Source: Clostridia bacterium
GTDB lineage: Bacteria > Bacillota > Clostridia > Christensenellales > Borkfalkiaceae
DNA length: 7,844 bases
Reading direction: 5' to 3'
Assembly (NCBI GenBank): GCA_017620875.1
Contig: JAGAUH010000272.1
Coordinates: 1 to 7,844, forward strand
Shown here: positions 1 to 6,613 of the stretch, one piece after another
Layout: each line of letters opens with the position of its first letter
Position numbering within the stretch: position 1 is the stretch's first letter
Notes under the pieces: generated by a model
Databases searched by the model: none
What the model was told of the DNA's origin: nothing
Seen by the model: the letters and a program-made list of their open reading frames with translations, nothing else
Made by a program: the position numbers and the translations under genes

Positions 1-82
1 TGTCGTTTTCTTTAACTTATTTTAATGCTTCTTCTACTTGGTCTGGGTTTAACGGAGTCATATTATATTCTTCGTCCATAAA
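1..82 (-). pseudogene. efp: Continuation of the efp reading frame past the first UAA, with a second UAA at 19-17
   Basis: Reading on in the same frame after the UAA at 85-83 gives FMDEEYNMTPLNPDQVEEALK, then UAA (19-17), then VKEND to the window edge. This matches the EF-P OB domain II start as I know it from Firmicutes: FMD, then the conserved L-N-x-x-Q-[VI]-E-[ED]-x-L-K block, an aromatic residue, and a KEN-like stretch. No frameshift separates the blocks. The ATG at 79-77 lies three bases after the first stop but has no Shine-Dalgarno and would give only 20 codons, so restart is unlikely to yield a useful protein. The rest of the gene lies outside the window. Confidence 0.7.
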
Positions 83-325
83 TTAGTAAAGTTCGCCATC
101 TGTATAAGAATAAGTCATTTTCTTTGTTTCGATAACGGCATTTTCAAATTTTTCTGATGGGTTAAAAGTTTTTTCTAAAACTTGACCAGTCGTAATGTTT
201 TTAAGTTTAGTTCTTACAAATGCAGAACCCTTTCCTGGTTTTACGTGTAAAAATTCTACAACGGTGTAGATTTTTCCTTCGTACTCAATTGTAACGCCCT
301 TTCTTACGTCGCCTCCTAATACCAT
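83..325 (-). CDS. efp: Elongation factor P, N-terminal part, ended by an in-frame UAA
   Basis: EF-P binds the ribosome between the P and E sites and relieves stalling at consecutive prolines. The 80 residues cover the N-terminal KOW-like domain (about 1-62) and the start of the first OB domain. The loop PGKG (30-33) is present; K32 is the residue at the position that is modified in Bacillus EF-P. The family is normally about 185 residues, so a product ending here would lose both OB domains and should be non-functional. The frame stops at UAA (85-83), directly after DGELY, where relatives continue with an aromatic or similar residue and then FMD; here FMD does follow the stop. The ATG at 325-323 is supported by AAGGAG (339-334), which overlaps the stop codon of the upstream peptidase gene, so the two are probably cotranscribed and coupled. 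Family assignment is secure. Whether this is a pseudogene, a readthrough gene or a sequence error cannot be settled here. Confidence 0.85.
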   Translation of the reverse strand: MVLGGDVRKGVTIEYEGKIYTVVEFLHVKPGKGSAFVRTKLKNITTGQVLEKTFNPSEKFENAVIETKKMTYSYTDGELY

Positions 326-333
326 ATTAGTTT

Positions 334-339
334 CTCCTT
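334..339 (-). promoter_or_regulatory. Ribosome binding site of efp, overlapping the peptidase stop codon
   Basis: On the minus strand AAGGAG begins inside the peptidase stop codon TAA (340-338) and sits eight bases before the efp ATG. The overlap suggests that ribosomes finishing the peptidase help initiate efp. It is also the only strong Shine-Dalgarno among the three leftward genes. Confidence 0.75.
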
Positions 340-1390
340 AATAAATAAATTGTTTGTTGTTTTTATCTAATATTATAAGCCGTTTTGTAACGGTATAAAA
401 ATTAACTAGTTTGTCTTGGTTTAAATAAACTAAATCTTCTATCCTAATGCCGTATTCGCCGTTTTTATAAGCCCCTGGCTCTATAGAAAATACTTGTCCG
501 TTTTTAAACTCTTCTTTACTGCTAGGACTAAGCGTTGGCTTTTCGTGAATATATAGCCCTACTCCGTGCCCAAGCGAGTGCTTAAAATCTAAATTTTCTT
601 GTTGTAAAATATCTCTCGCAACTTTATCTATAAGCCTTGTTTTTAAGCCTACTTTTACACTTTTAAAACTTTCTTCAAAGGCGGATAAAACTGCGTTGTA
701 ATCTTTTATAAATTGCTTTGGCGGATCGCCATAATAAAAAGTCCTAGTAAAGTCGGAACAATAACTATTAACTTTGCACCCCATATCAATTAGTACAGGC
801 ATACCGTATCTTAATTTGGTATTGCCGGATTTGTGATGTGGCACTGCCGAATTTTCGCCAAAGGCAACGATAGGATAAAAACTAACGTCGGACGCGCCAA
901 GTTTTAAAAACCTATAAATAATTTCGGCAACTAGTTCTTGCTCGCTAATTCCTTCTTTAATAAAATCTAAAATCTCTAAAAAAACTTTTTGAGTTATTTC
1001 GCAAGCCTTTTTTATATTTTGTATTTCTTTTGGCTCTTTTAACAAAAATTTTTGTTGTAGTTCTAAAGAAATATCAACTATTTTAGGGCAAAGTTTTTTT
1101 AGTTCTTTAAACTCTTGCAAAGTGGTTTTAGTAAAATCTATCCCCAAACTCTTTACGCCGACCTTTTTTAAATACTCTGCTAAAAAAGTATAATCTTTAC
1201 CAATTACCGCTTTAAAGTTTGTACCAACTAAAACCTTTTCTACCGCGTAAAAATATCTTAAATCGGTTACGAAAAAGTTTTGTTCTTTACTAAGTAGCAA
1301 ATAACCGTCTTCCGAAGAATAGTTTGTAAAATAATATTTTTGACTTTCTTCCGTAATAATTGCCACTTGATAATTTTTAAAAGATAACAT
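338..1390 (-). CDS. M24 family metallopeptidase, Xaa-Pro aminopeptidase/dipeptidase type
   Basis: A predicted cytoplasmic dinuclear-metal peptidase that removes N-terminal residues preceding proline or splits Xaa-Pro dipeptides. An N-terminal creatinase-like domain spans about residues 1-110 (DGYLLL and VTDLRY motifs). The catalytic pita-bread domain spans about 120-340. The five metal ligands can be read directly: D202 (LIDMG), D213 (SDFTRT), H275 (GHGVG), E304 (SIEPG) and E318 (RIEDL). The assisting histidines H185 (VPHH) and H282 (IHEKP) are also present, so the enzyme should be active. At 350 residues it is near the usual 350-365, with a slightly short N-terminus. The ATG at 1390 has no Shine-Dalgarno, and a good promoter ends only 10 bases upstream. 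The peptidase-efp pair is common in Firmicutes, and both products deal with proline. Aminopeptidase and prolidase activity cannot be told apart from sequence. Confidence 0.9.
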   Translation of the reverse strand: MLSFKNYQVAIITEESQKYYFTNYSSEDGYLLLSKEQNFFVTDLRYFYAVEKVLVGTNFKAVIGKDYTFLAEYLKKVGVKSLGIDFTKTTLQEFKELKKLCPKIVDISLELQQKFLLKEPKEIQNIKKACEITQKVFLEILDFIKEGISEQELVAEIIYRFLKLGASDVSFYPIVAFGENSAVPHHKSGNTKLRYGMPVLIDMGCKVNSYCSDFTRTFYYGDPPKQFIKDYNAVLSAFEESFKSVKVGLKTRLIDKVARDILQQENLDFKHSLGHGVGLYIHEKPTLSPSSKEEFKNGQVFSIEPGAYKNGEYGIRIEDLVYLNQDKLVNFYTVTKRLIILDKNNKQFIY

Positions 1391-1400
1391 ACTGTGTTAA

Positions 1401-1429
1401 ATTTTACCATAAAAAATATTTTTAGTCAA
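1401..1429 (-). promoter_or_regulatory. Sigma-A-type promoter of the peptidase-efp unit
   Basis: On the minus strand, TTGACT (1429-1424) and TAAAAT (1406-1401) are separated by exactly 17 bases. TG one base before the -10 adds an extended -10 element. Initiation about seven bases downstream would fall near 1395, only about five bases before the ATG at 1390, so the transcript would be almost leaderless. Confidence 0.7.
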
Positions 1430-1436
1430 TAATTAT

Positions 1437-1456
1437 AAAAATATTATTTATAATAT
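1437..1456 (-). terminator. Possible weak terminator after the ABC-F gene
   Basis: On the minus strand a six-pair stem (ATATTA / TAATAT, loop TAAA, 1456-1441) is followed by a short T run (1440-1437). The stem is pure A-U and the T run is short, so termination would be weak. The position, between the ABC-F stop and the peptidase promoter, is right for it. In this AT-rich spacer such a hairpin can arise by chance. Confidence 0.25.
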
Positions 1457-1478
1457 ATTTAAAATTAATCGCAAGTTT

Positions 1479-3029
1479 TTACTTGTTTTTTACGTCAAAC
1501 ACTTCTTGGCAAACCGAAAGAGCAAAATCTTCTTCGTGAGAGACTAATATTATTGCCCCTTCGTACTCTTGCAAGGCTTTAGCAAGCGCCCTTTTTGCAA
1601 CTATATCTAGGTGATTAGTTGGCTCGTCTAAAATAAGCACGTTACTACTAATTTGGCTCATAACGGCAAGTTTTACCCTAACTTGCTCTCCACCAGACAA
1701 GTTTTTAAGTGGCTTAATTGCCAAATCCCCTTTTATTCCAACTTTTGCAAGGTTTGCCCTTTGCGTTTTAACGTTTAATTGTGGATAGGTTGCCCCGTAA
1801 TAAGTGCTTGCGCAAGCATCGGGATTAGGGAAAACTAAATCTTGCTCTAAATATGCAGGTCTACTTTCTAAATGAAACCTAAACCTTCCGCCAAGCGACG
1901 GTATTTTACCCATTAAAGTTTTTATTAAAGTTGTTTTACCAACGCCGTTAGTACCCCTTATCCAAAGTTTTGTTTGAGAGTTCATTTTAAAGTTTATCGG
2001 TGGTAATAACGGTTTGTTATTATATCCTATTTGTAAATTTTCGACAGATAAAAATTCTTTTGCATTTAAGGAAATATACGGAAAATTAAACTCCGCTTCG
2101 GTAATGGTTATAGGCTTTTCCATAACTTCTATTCTATCTAGCATTTTCTTACGAGAATTTGCCATACCCGCAGTTGCCGCCCTTGCTTTATTTTTATCTA
2201 TATAGTCTTGCAATTTTTTTATTTCGGCTTGTTGGCGTTTATACTCGTCTTCGTATTGCTTAGCAAGTATTTCTCTTTGAACCAAATATTGTTCGTAATT
2301 ACCGGAAAACTTGCGTATCATACCGTTTTCTATAGAAATAACGCCTTTGCAAATATGGTTTAAAAACTTGGTGTCGTGGCTAATAACCATAAAGGTCTTT
2401 TTATATCCAACCAAATATTTAATAAGCCAATCTACGTGCTCCACGTCTAAAAAGTTAGTTGGCTCGTCTAGTAGCATAACGTCTAATTCTTCTAATAAAA
2501 GTTTAGATAGCATTAGTTTTGCCCTTTCCCCACCGGAAAGCGTGCCGATAATTGCGTCGTAACCAAATTTATTTACTCCAAGTCCGTTTGCAACTCTTTT
2601 TATAAAACTATCTAAATCGTAATAGCCCGCATCCGTTAGTTCGTCTTGCAACCTAGCCGACTTATTTATTAATTCTTCTAACTTGTCGTCGTTTGTTTCT
2701 TCCGCCATTTTCGCATATAAACTCTCTAGCCTAGCGTTTTTCTCGTGCAAGTAGTTAAAGGCTTGCATAAGATAATCCATAACTTTTAAACTAGGGTCTA
2801 AGGTTGCGTGTTGGTCTAAATACCCCCAACGGATATTGCCACTTTTTAAAACTTCCCCTTCGTCTTGACTAAGTTTGCCTGCTAAAATATTTATAAAAGT
2901 ACTTTTGCCCGCACCGTTTAGCCCTACTATCCCTAAATGCTCGCCGTTGTTTATTTGCAAGTTTGCATCTTTAAACAAAAACCTATCGTCAAACCTATGC
3001 GTTAAATTTCTTATTTCTAAAATACTCAT
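1479..3029 (-). CDS. ABC-F family ATP-binding protein (translation factor type)
   Basis: A soluble protein with two ABC ATPase domains and no membrane segment. ABC-F proteins bind the ribosomal E site and adjust translation of difficult sequences; some protect against ribosome-targeting antibiotics. Domain 1 has Walker A GLNGAGKST (36-44), LSGGE (164-168), LLDEP (186-190) and H218. Domain 2 has Walker A GTNGVGKTT (359-367), LSGGEQ (444-449), LILDEP (465-470) and H498. Both sites therefore look complete. The charged P-site tRNA interaction linker lies at about 245-325 and contains a basic, coiled-coil-like stretch (KRQQAEIKKLQ; RKKMLDR). Length is 516 residues, usual for the family. The ATG at 3029 gives the expected family start MSILEIRNLT but has no clear Shine-Dalgarno. 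It is probably housekeeping; a resistance role cannot be excluded or shown from sequence. Confidence 0.92.
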   Translation of the reverse strand: MSILEIRNLTHRFDDRFLFKDANLQINNGEHLGIVGLNGAGKSTFINILAGKLSQDEGEVLKSGNIRWGYLDQHATLDPSLKVMDYLMQAFNYLHEKNARLESLYAKMAEETNDDKLEELINKSARLQDELTDAGYYDLDSFIKRVANGLGVNKFGYDAIIGTLSGGERAKLMLSKLLLEELDVMLLDEPTNFLDVEHVDWLIKYLVGYKKTFMVISHDTKFLNHICKGVISIENGMIRKFSGNYEQYLVQREILAKQYEDEYKRQQAEIKKLQDYIDKNKARAATAGMANSRKKMLDRIEVMEKPITITEAEFNFPYISLNAKEFLSVENLQIGYNNKPLLPPINFKMNSQTKLWIRGTNGVGKTTLIKTLMGKIPSLGGRFRFHLESRPAYLEQDLVFPNPDACASTYYGATYPQLNVKTQRANLAKVGIKGDLAIKPLKNLSGGEQVRVKLAVMSQISSNVLILDEPTNHLDIVAKRALAKALQEYEGAIILVSHEEDFALSVCQEVFDVKNK

Positions 3030-3035
3030 AGATAT

Positions 3036-3064
3036 ATTTTACTTTATTTTTATAAATTCGGCAA
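3036..3064 (-). promoter_or_regulatory. Candidate promoter of the ABC-F gene
   Basis: On the minus strand, TTGCCG (3064-3059) and TAAAAT (3041-3036) are 17 bases apart. The -10 matches five of six consensus bases and the -35 four of six. Only six bases separate the -10 from the ATG (3029), so the expected first transcribed base is the A of ATG. The alternative TATAAA (3054-3049) would give a leader of roughly a dozen bases but has a poor -35. Confidence 0.5.
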
Positions 3065-3069
3065 ATAAT

Positions 3070-3098
3070 TTGAACTATTATTTTTTTTATGATATACT
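3070..3098 (+). promoter_or_regulatory. Promoter of the PH-domain membrane protein gene
   Basis: TTGAAC (3070-3075), a 17-base spacer and TATACT (3093-3098) form a good sigma-A-type match. Predicted start is near 3105, giving a leader of about 24 bases. Its -35 lies five bases from the -35 of the leftward ABC-F promoter, so the two are back to back. Confidence 0.65.
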
Positions 3099-3128
3099 AA
3101 ACTTAATAAATATATTTTTAGGTGAAGT

Positions 3129-3584
3129 ATGAAAAAATTTAAATATCGTTTTAGCCCGCTAATTTGGGTTTTACTAAGCCTTGCAATGCTTATTGCGGTT
3201 TGCACTACAATTATAAACGTACTAATAATTATAGATTACGCAAATAAAGGTTTACAAATAGATTATACAAAAATTATAGTAATTTTTATTGCCATTTTGT
3301 TTTTTGCTTTTATAATAGTGATTATAGTAAACTCTAATTACGAAATAACCCAAACGGAACTAAAAACAAGGCTAGGCTTTATAGTAACGGGCGTAAAACT
3401 AAAAGATATACAAGAAATAGTTTTGTTTGTAAAAGACAAACGCCTATCGGTTATTTTTAAAGACGAAGAGTTTACTAATATAGTTATTTCTCCACTTTTA
3501 TTTGACGACTTTATTAAATCTATAAAAGCCACCGCCCCGCATATAATTTACACCCCTTACGAACCTACTAATACAGAAAATTAA
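3129..3584 (+). CDS. Small membrane protein with a C-terminal bacterial PH-like domain
   Basis: The protein has 151 residues. Two hydrophobic helices (about 11-35 and 48-67) form a hairpin. They are followed by a soluble, beta-rich region of about 70-135 beginning YEITQTELKTRLGF and ending FDDFIKSI. That pattern, a short strand, a turn such as [YT]-x-[IL]-x-x-x-x-L, then 'KLKDIQEI' and a final helix, resembles the bPH_4 (DUF1200-like) family of Firmicutes. I assign this from motif memory only. No catalytic residue is visible and the cellular role is unknown. The ATG at 3129 follows AGGTGA (3120-3125) at tight spacing. It is a single-gene unit between its own promoter and a strong terminator. 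Confidence 0.8.
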   Translation: MKKFKYRFSPLIWVLLSLAMLIAVCTTIINVLIIIDYANKGLQIDYTKIIVIFIAILFFAFIIVIIVNSNYEITQTELKTRLGFIVTGVKLKDIQEIVLFVKDKRLSVIFKDEEFTNIVISPLLFDDFIKSIKATAPHIIYTPYEPTNTEN

Positions 3585-3600
3585 ATAAACGATTTTTTAA

Positions 3601-3637
3601 CTGCTAAAAAATTCAAAAATTTTTTAGCAGTTTTTTT
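3601..3637 (+). terminator. Intrinsic terminator after the PH-domain gene
   Basis: A perfect 13-base-pair stem (3601-3613 with 3618-3630, starting CTGCT and ending AGCAG), loop CAAA (3614-3617), is followed at once by seven T (3631-3637). It starts 17 bases after the stop codon. It separates the PH-domain gene from the polyamine operon. Confidence 0.92.
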
Positions 3638-3676
3638 ACAATTTTTTCTTTTTTTAAAAAAAGTTTTATAAAATGT

Positions 3677-3705
3677 TTGACATTATATATACGCATATAT
3701 ATAAT
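3677..3705 (+). promoter_or_regulatory. Consensus sigma-A promoter of the regulator-potABCD operon
   Basis: TTGACA (3677-3682) and TATAAT (3700-3705) are separated by exactly 17 bases, a perfect match in both boxes. The stretch immediately upstream (3641-3676) is almost pure A+T and contains the palindromes CTTTTTTTAAAAAAAG (3648-3663) and TTTTATAAAA (3664-3673), which could act as an UP element. Predicted start is near 3712, giving a leader of about 45 bases. A promoter this strong upstream of a regulator implies repression under some condition. Confidence 0.85.
3682..3705 (+). promoter_or_regulatory. Candidate operator dyad covering promoter spacer and -10
   Basis: The 24-base segment 3682-3705 is an inverted repeat with arms ATTATATATA and TATATATAAT around a CGCA-like centre; 11 of 12 base pairs match (only 3692/3695 fails). 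A protein bound here would block the -10 box. The downstream HTH-cupin regulator is the natural candidate ligand. Alternating TA sequence makes part of this symmetry cheap, so the call is tentative. Confidence 0.4.
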
Positions 3706-3756
3706 TGTATCGTTAAGTTTAATATTACTAAACAAAAAGTTTAAAAGGACGAAACT

Positions 3757-4290
3757 ATGAATTTAGGTGATAAACTAAAACAACTAAGGCTTCAAAACGA
3801 TTTTACGCAAGAAGAACTTGCCGACAGGTGCGAACTGACCAAAGGTTATATTTCGCAACTAGAAAACGATTTGACAAGCCCGTCTATTGCAACGCTAAAA
3901 GATATCTTATCTGCATTAGGCACGACTTTAACGGATTTTTTTACGGAAGAAAAAGAAGTTCAAGTTGTCTTTAAAGAAAAAGATTACGTTGAAAAAATAG
4001 ACGAACTAGAAACAAAAAAGTGGCTTGTAGTAAACGCGCAAAAAAACTTACTAGAGCCACTTAAAATATTTTTAAAGCCAAACGGCTCTACCGAAGAAGA
4101 CGTCCCCCACGAGGGTGAAGAATTCGGTTACGTTTTAGAGGGTGAAATAGTATTACATTTAGGCAACAAAAAATACGTTTGCAAAAAGGGCGATACCTTT
4201 TATTATAAAGCAGATAAAAAGCATTACGTAATAAATACCAAGCAAAAAGACGCGGTATTTATTTGGATTTCTTGTCCACCTACTTTTTAA
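3757..4290 (+). CDS. XRE-family transcriptional regulator with C-terminal cupin domain
   Basis: The 177-residue regulator has an N-terminal helix-turn-helix (about 5-60; [30 protein letters not shown] carries the XRE pattern, split here as positions 7-36). A linker follows, then a cupin_2 beta-barrel (about 103-172) containing [14 protein letters not shown] (117-130), GD at 145-146, and H156. The end WISCPPTF is typical of this family. E. coli PuuR, which controls putrescine metabolism, has the same HTH-cupin layout. Because the gene lies 17 bases ahead of potA and shares its promoter, I infer polyamine-responsive control of the operon. Ligand and direction of control are not visible in the sequence. 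The start is supported by AAAAGGA (3743-3749), seven bases before ATG. Confidence 0.9.
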   Translation: MNLGDKLKQLRLQNDFTQEELADRCELTKGYISQLENDLTSPSIATLKDILSALGTTLTDFFTEEKEVQVVFKEKDYVEKIDELETKKWLVVNAQKNLLEPLKIFLKPNGSTEEDVPHEGEEFGYVLEGEIVLHLGNKKYVCKKGDTFYYKADKKHYVINTKQKDAVFIWISCPPTF

Positions 4291-4294
4291 TTTT

Positions 4295-4300
4295 GAGGAG
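4295..4300 (+). promoter_or_regulatory. Ribosome binding site that fixes the potA start
   Basis: GAGGAG lies seven bases before the ATG at 4308. The in-frame ATG at 4263 lies inside the regulator gene, lacks such a site, and would add 15 residues ([15 protein letters not shown]) not expected in PotA, so 4308 is preferred. Confidence 0.85.
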
Positions 4301-4307
4301 AACACTT

Positions 4308-5801
4308 ATGGAAAAAATTATTAATTTAAGCGGAATTAGCAAAAGTTACGACGGAACACTTGTAGTAGACAATCTTAACCTATATATCCGTAAAGGCGAA
4401 TTTGTAACTTTATTAGGACCAAGCGGTTGCGGTAAAACCACAACCCTACGTATGATAGCGGGGTTTGAGATGCCGGATAGTGGCGTGGTAGAACTAAACG
4501 GCAAAAACATAACCAACCTACCCCCAAACAAAAGACCTATTAACACGGTTTTCCAACGCTACGCCCTTTTCCCACACCTAAACGTTTACGAAAATATTGC
4601 GTACGGCTTGAAATTAAAAAGATTTAAATCTACCTACGTAGATAAAAAAGGTAATATTGTTACTAAAACCGACAAACTTACCAAAAAAGAAATAGACGTA
4701 AAAGTAGAAAAGGCGCTTAAAATGGTAGACCTAGAGGGCTTTGAAAAAAGAACGCCCGATACCCTATCCGGTGGACAACAACAAAGGGTTGCAATTGCTA
4801 GGGCTATTGTAAACGAGCCACAAATTTTGCTACTAGATGAACCTCTTGGCGCGTTAGACCTTAAAATGAGAAAGGAAATGCAAATAGAACTAAAAGAAAT
4901 GCACAAAAAACTAGGCATTACCTTTTTATACGTAACCCACGACCAAGAAGAAGCGCTAACAATGAGTGATACGATAGTCGTTATGAAAGACGGTATTATC
5001 CAACAAATTGGCACGCCGGAAGATATTTATAACGAACCTAAAAACTCTTTCGTAGCAGACTTTATTGGCGAAAGTAATATTTTTAGCGGTACTATCGTAG
5101 GGGATAAAAAAGTTAGATTTTTAAACAAAATATTTAACATGGTAGACGACTTTGAGAAAAACGAACTAGTAGACGTAGTTATTAGACCGGAAGATGTAGA
5201 ATTACTACCTAAAGACGAAGGTCAAGTAAACGGCGTGGTTATATCTTCGGTATTTAAGGGCGTACACTACGAAATGACTTTAAAAATAGGTAAAACCGAA
5301 ATTATTGCTCAAAGCACCATAGAGAAAAAAGTCGGCGAAGAAGTTAGTTTTTCCGTTACACCGGAAAATATCCATATTATGAAAAAGGAATTTACCACTA
5401 ACAAATACGTTGGCTATATTACAAAGAGAAATACCGTTGTGTTTGCAGAAGGCGAATACGAGTGTAACGTTACGCAATTATATCCAGGCTCTACCCTAGA
5501 CGAAGAAGGTTACGTTATTACTAAAGAAGGCGAAAAGATAGACTTAACCGACGTTGACGTTATAGTAGAAGTAAACCTAAAAGATATAGAAGTGTTAGAC
5601 ACAGAAGAAGGTTCTAACGTTATAGGAACGGTTGTTTCTAGTATTTACAAAGGCGACCACTATCAATTAATAGTAAGGACCGACGAGGAAGAAGAAGATT
5701 ACGTTTTAGATACCGAATATACTTACGGCGAAAACGACAGAGTTGCCCTTGCTATTGCTCCAGACAAAATCAAATTAAAATTAAAGGCGGTAGAAAAATA
5801 A
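4308..5801 (+). CDS. potA: Spermidine/putrescine ABC transporter ATPase PotA, with extended C-terminus
   Basis: The cytoplasmic ATPase energises polyamine import through PotB and PotC. The nucleotide-binding domain (about 4-240) shows Walker [10 protein letters not shown] (37-45), Q-loop Q83, signature LSGGQ (153-157), Walker B LLLDEP (174-179), D-loop GALD (181-184) and switch H211, so it should be active. A lysine-rich insertion of about 15-20 residues (106-125) lies in the helical subdomain. The C-terminal part is about twice normal: a TOBE-like region (about 258-360) is followed by a second, diverged copy (about 366-495). Matching blocks are [11 protein letters not shown] (311-321) and [11 protein letters not shown] (442-452), and [11 protein letters not shown] (350-360) and [11 protein letters not shown] (483-493). 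PotA is usually about 350-380 residues; this one has 497. Its stop overlaps the potB ATG by one base. Confidence 0.93.
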   Translation: MEKIINLSGISKSYDGTLVVDNLNLYIRKGEFVTLLGPSGCGKTTTLRMIAGFEMPDSGVVELNGKNITNLPPNKRPINTVFQRYALFPHLNVYENIAYGLKLKRFKSTYVDKKGNIVTKTDKLTKKEIDVKVEKALKMVDLEGFEKRTPDTLSGGQQQRVAIARAIVNEPQILLLDEPLGALDLKMRKEMQIELKEMHKKLGITFLYVTHDQEEALTMSDTIVVMKDGIIQQIGTPEDIYNEPKNSFVADFIGESNIFSGTIVGDKKVRFLNKIFNMVDDFEKNELVDVVIRPEDVELLPKDEGQVNGVVISSVFKGVHYEMTLKIGKTEIIAQSTIEKKVGEEVSFSVTPENIHIMKKEFTTNKYVGYITKRNTVVFAEGEYECNVTQLYPGSTLDEEGYVITKEGEKIDLTDVDVIVEVNLKDIEVLDTEEGSNVIGTVVSSIYKGDHYQLIVRTDEEEEDYVLDTEYTYGENDRVALAIAPDKIKLKLKAVEK

Positions 5802-6613
5802 TGAAAAAAGTATCTTTTTCCCGCAAGCATTTGGGTATACCATACGCTTTGTTTTTAATTGCGTTTGTAGTATTTCCGTTGCTACTAATAGTATTTTATG
5901 CTTTTACAGATGCAAACGGACATATTACCTTTATGAACTTTATAAACTTTTTTAAATCTAACGCAAACCTAACCGCGTTATTTATAAGTTTGGGACTAGC
6001 ACTTTGCACTACGATTATTTGCATACTACTTGCCTACCCCGTTGCTTACTTTTTAGCAAAGAGCAGTGCAAGTAAATCTAGCGTGTTACTACTACTATTT
6101 ATTTTACCTATGTGGATAAACTTCGTACTCCGTACCGCCGCTATGAAAGAACTACTTTTTGCAATAGGCTTTATACAAAACAACAAACTAAGTTTTTTAA
6201 ACACTATAATAGGTATGGTTTACGACTACTTACCTTTTGCAATTTTACCTATCTACACGGTACTATCTAAAATGGATAAAAACCTAGTAGAAGCAAGTAA
6301 AGATTTAGGAGCAAGCCCTATTAAAGCATTTTTCGACGTAACCGTACCACTATCTAAACCAGGAATTATTAGTGCTATTACAATGATATTTTTACCTACT
6401 ATGACTAGTTACGTTATTTCCGACACGTTAGGAAACGGAAACATTACTATTATTGGTAAACTTATAGAAAACCAATTTAGTTCCGTATTCAATTGGAATA
6501 TGGGTTCTGCAATAGCACTTATATTACTAGTATTTATTTTTGCTACTATGACGTTTAGCGGTAAATTTACCGACAAAGAAGAAATTAACGCAAGGGGGAG
6601 CGGATTATGGTAA
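5801..6613 (+). CDS. potB: Polyamine ABC transporter permease PotB
   Basis: An integral inner-membrane permease of the binding-protein-dependent type (MetI-like fold), half of the PotBC channel. About six hydrophobic helices are visible: roughly 12-34, 59-87, 94-110, 136-155, 187-208 and 233-252. The cytoplasmic EAA loop, which docks onto PotA, reads EASKDLGASPIKAFFDVTVP and ends at G188 (164-188). The 270-residue length fits PotB. The start overlaps the potA stop (TAATG), and a modest AAAGG (5783-5787) precedes it, so translation is probably coupled. The last seven bases overlap potC. Substrate class is inferred from the whole cassette rather than from this protein alone. Confidence 0.92.
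   Translation: MKKVSFSRKHLGIPYALFLIAFVVFPLLLIVFYAFTDANGHITFMNFINFFKSNANLTALFISLGLALCTTIICILLAYPVAYFLAKSSASKSSVLLLLFILPMWINFVLRTAAMKELLFAIGFIQNNKLSFLNTIIGMVYDYLPFAILPIYTVLSKMDKNLVEASKDLGASPIKAFFDVTVPLSKPGIISAITMIFLPTMTSYVISDTLGNGNITIIGKLIENQFSSVFNWNMGSAIALILLVFIFATMTFSGKFTDKEEINARGSGLW

Noticed and set aside
1..325. Genome-wide reassignment of UAA to tyrosine
   Set aside because: The peptidase, ABC-F, PH-domain, regulator, potA and potB genes all end with UAA at natural family end points, so UAA is an ordinary stop here.
1472..1491. Rightward terminator-like hairpin CAAGT-TTTT-ACTTG followed by six T
   Set aside because: No rightward gene precedes it, the stem is five pairs, and it overlaps the coding end of the leftward ABC-F gene; it is probably chance.
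2014..2562. Open frames on the plus strand inside the ABC-F gene
   Set aside because: They are antisense to a well-conserved coding region, have no family resemblance or ribosome binding site, and vanish as codon-bias shadows.
3648..3673. Two A/T palindromes (CTTTTTTTAAAAAAAG and TTTTATAAAA) as protein-binding sites
   Set aside because: Runs of T followed by A are expected in such AT-rich DNA; an UP-element role for the promoter is the simpler reading.
4263..4307. Earlier in-frame start for potA at 4263
   Set aside because: It lies within the regulator gene, has no Shine-Dalgarno, and adds residues foreign to PotA; GAGGAG at 4295-4300 points to 4308.
4346..5477. Open frames on the minus strand inside potA
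   Set aside because: They mirror conserved PotA motifs on the opposite strand, show low-complexity serine and leucine composition, and have no promoter or Shine-Dalgarno.
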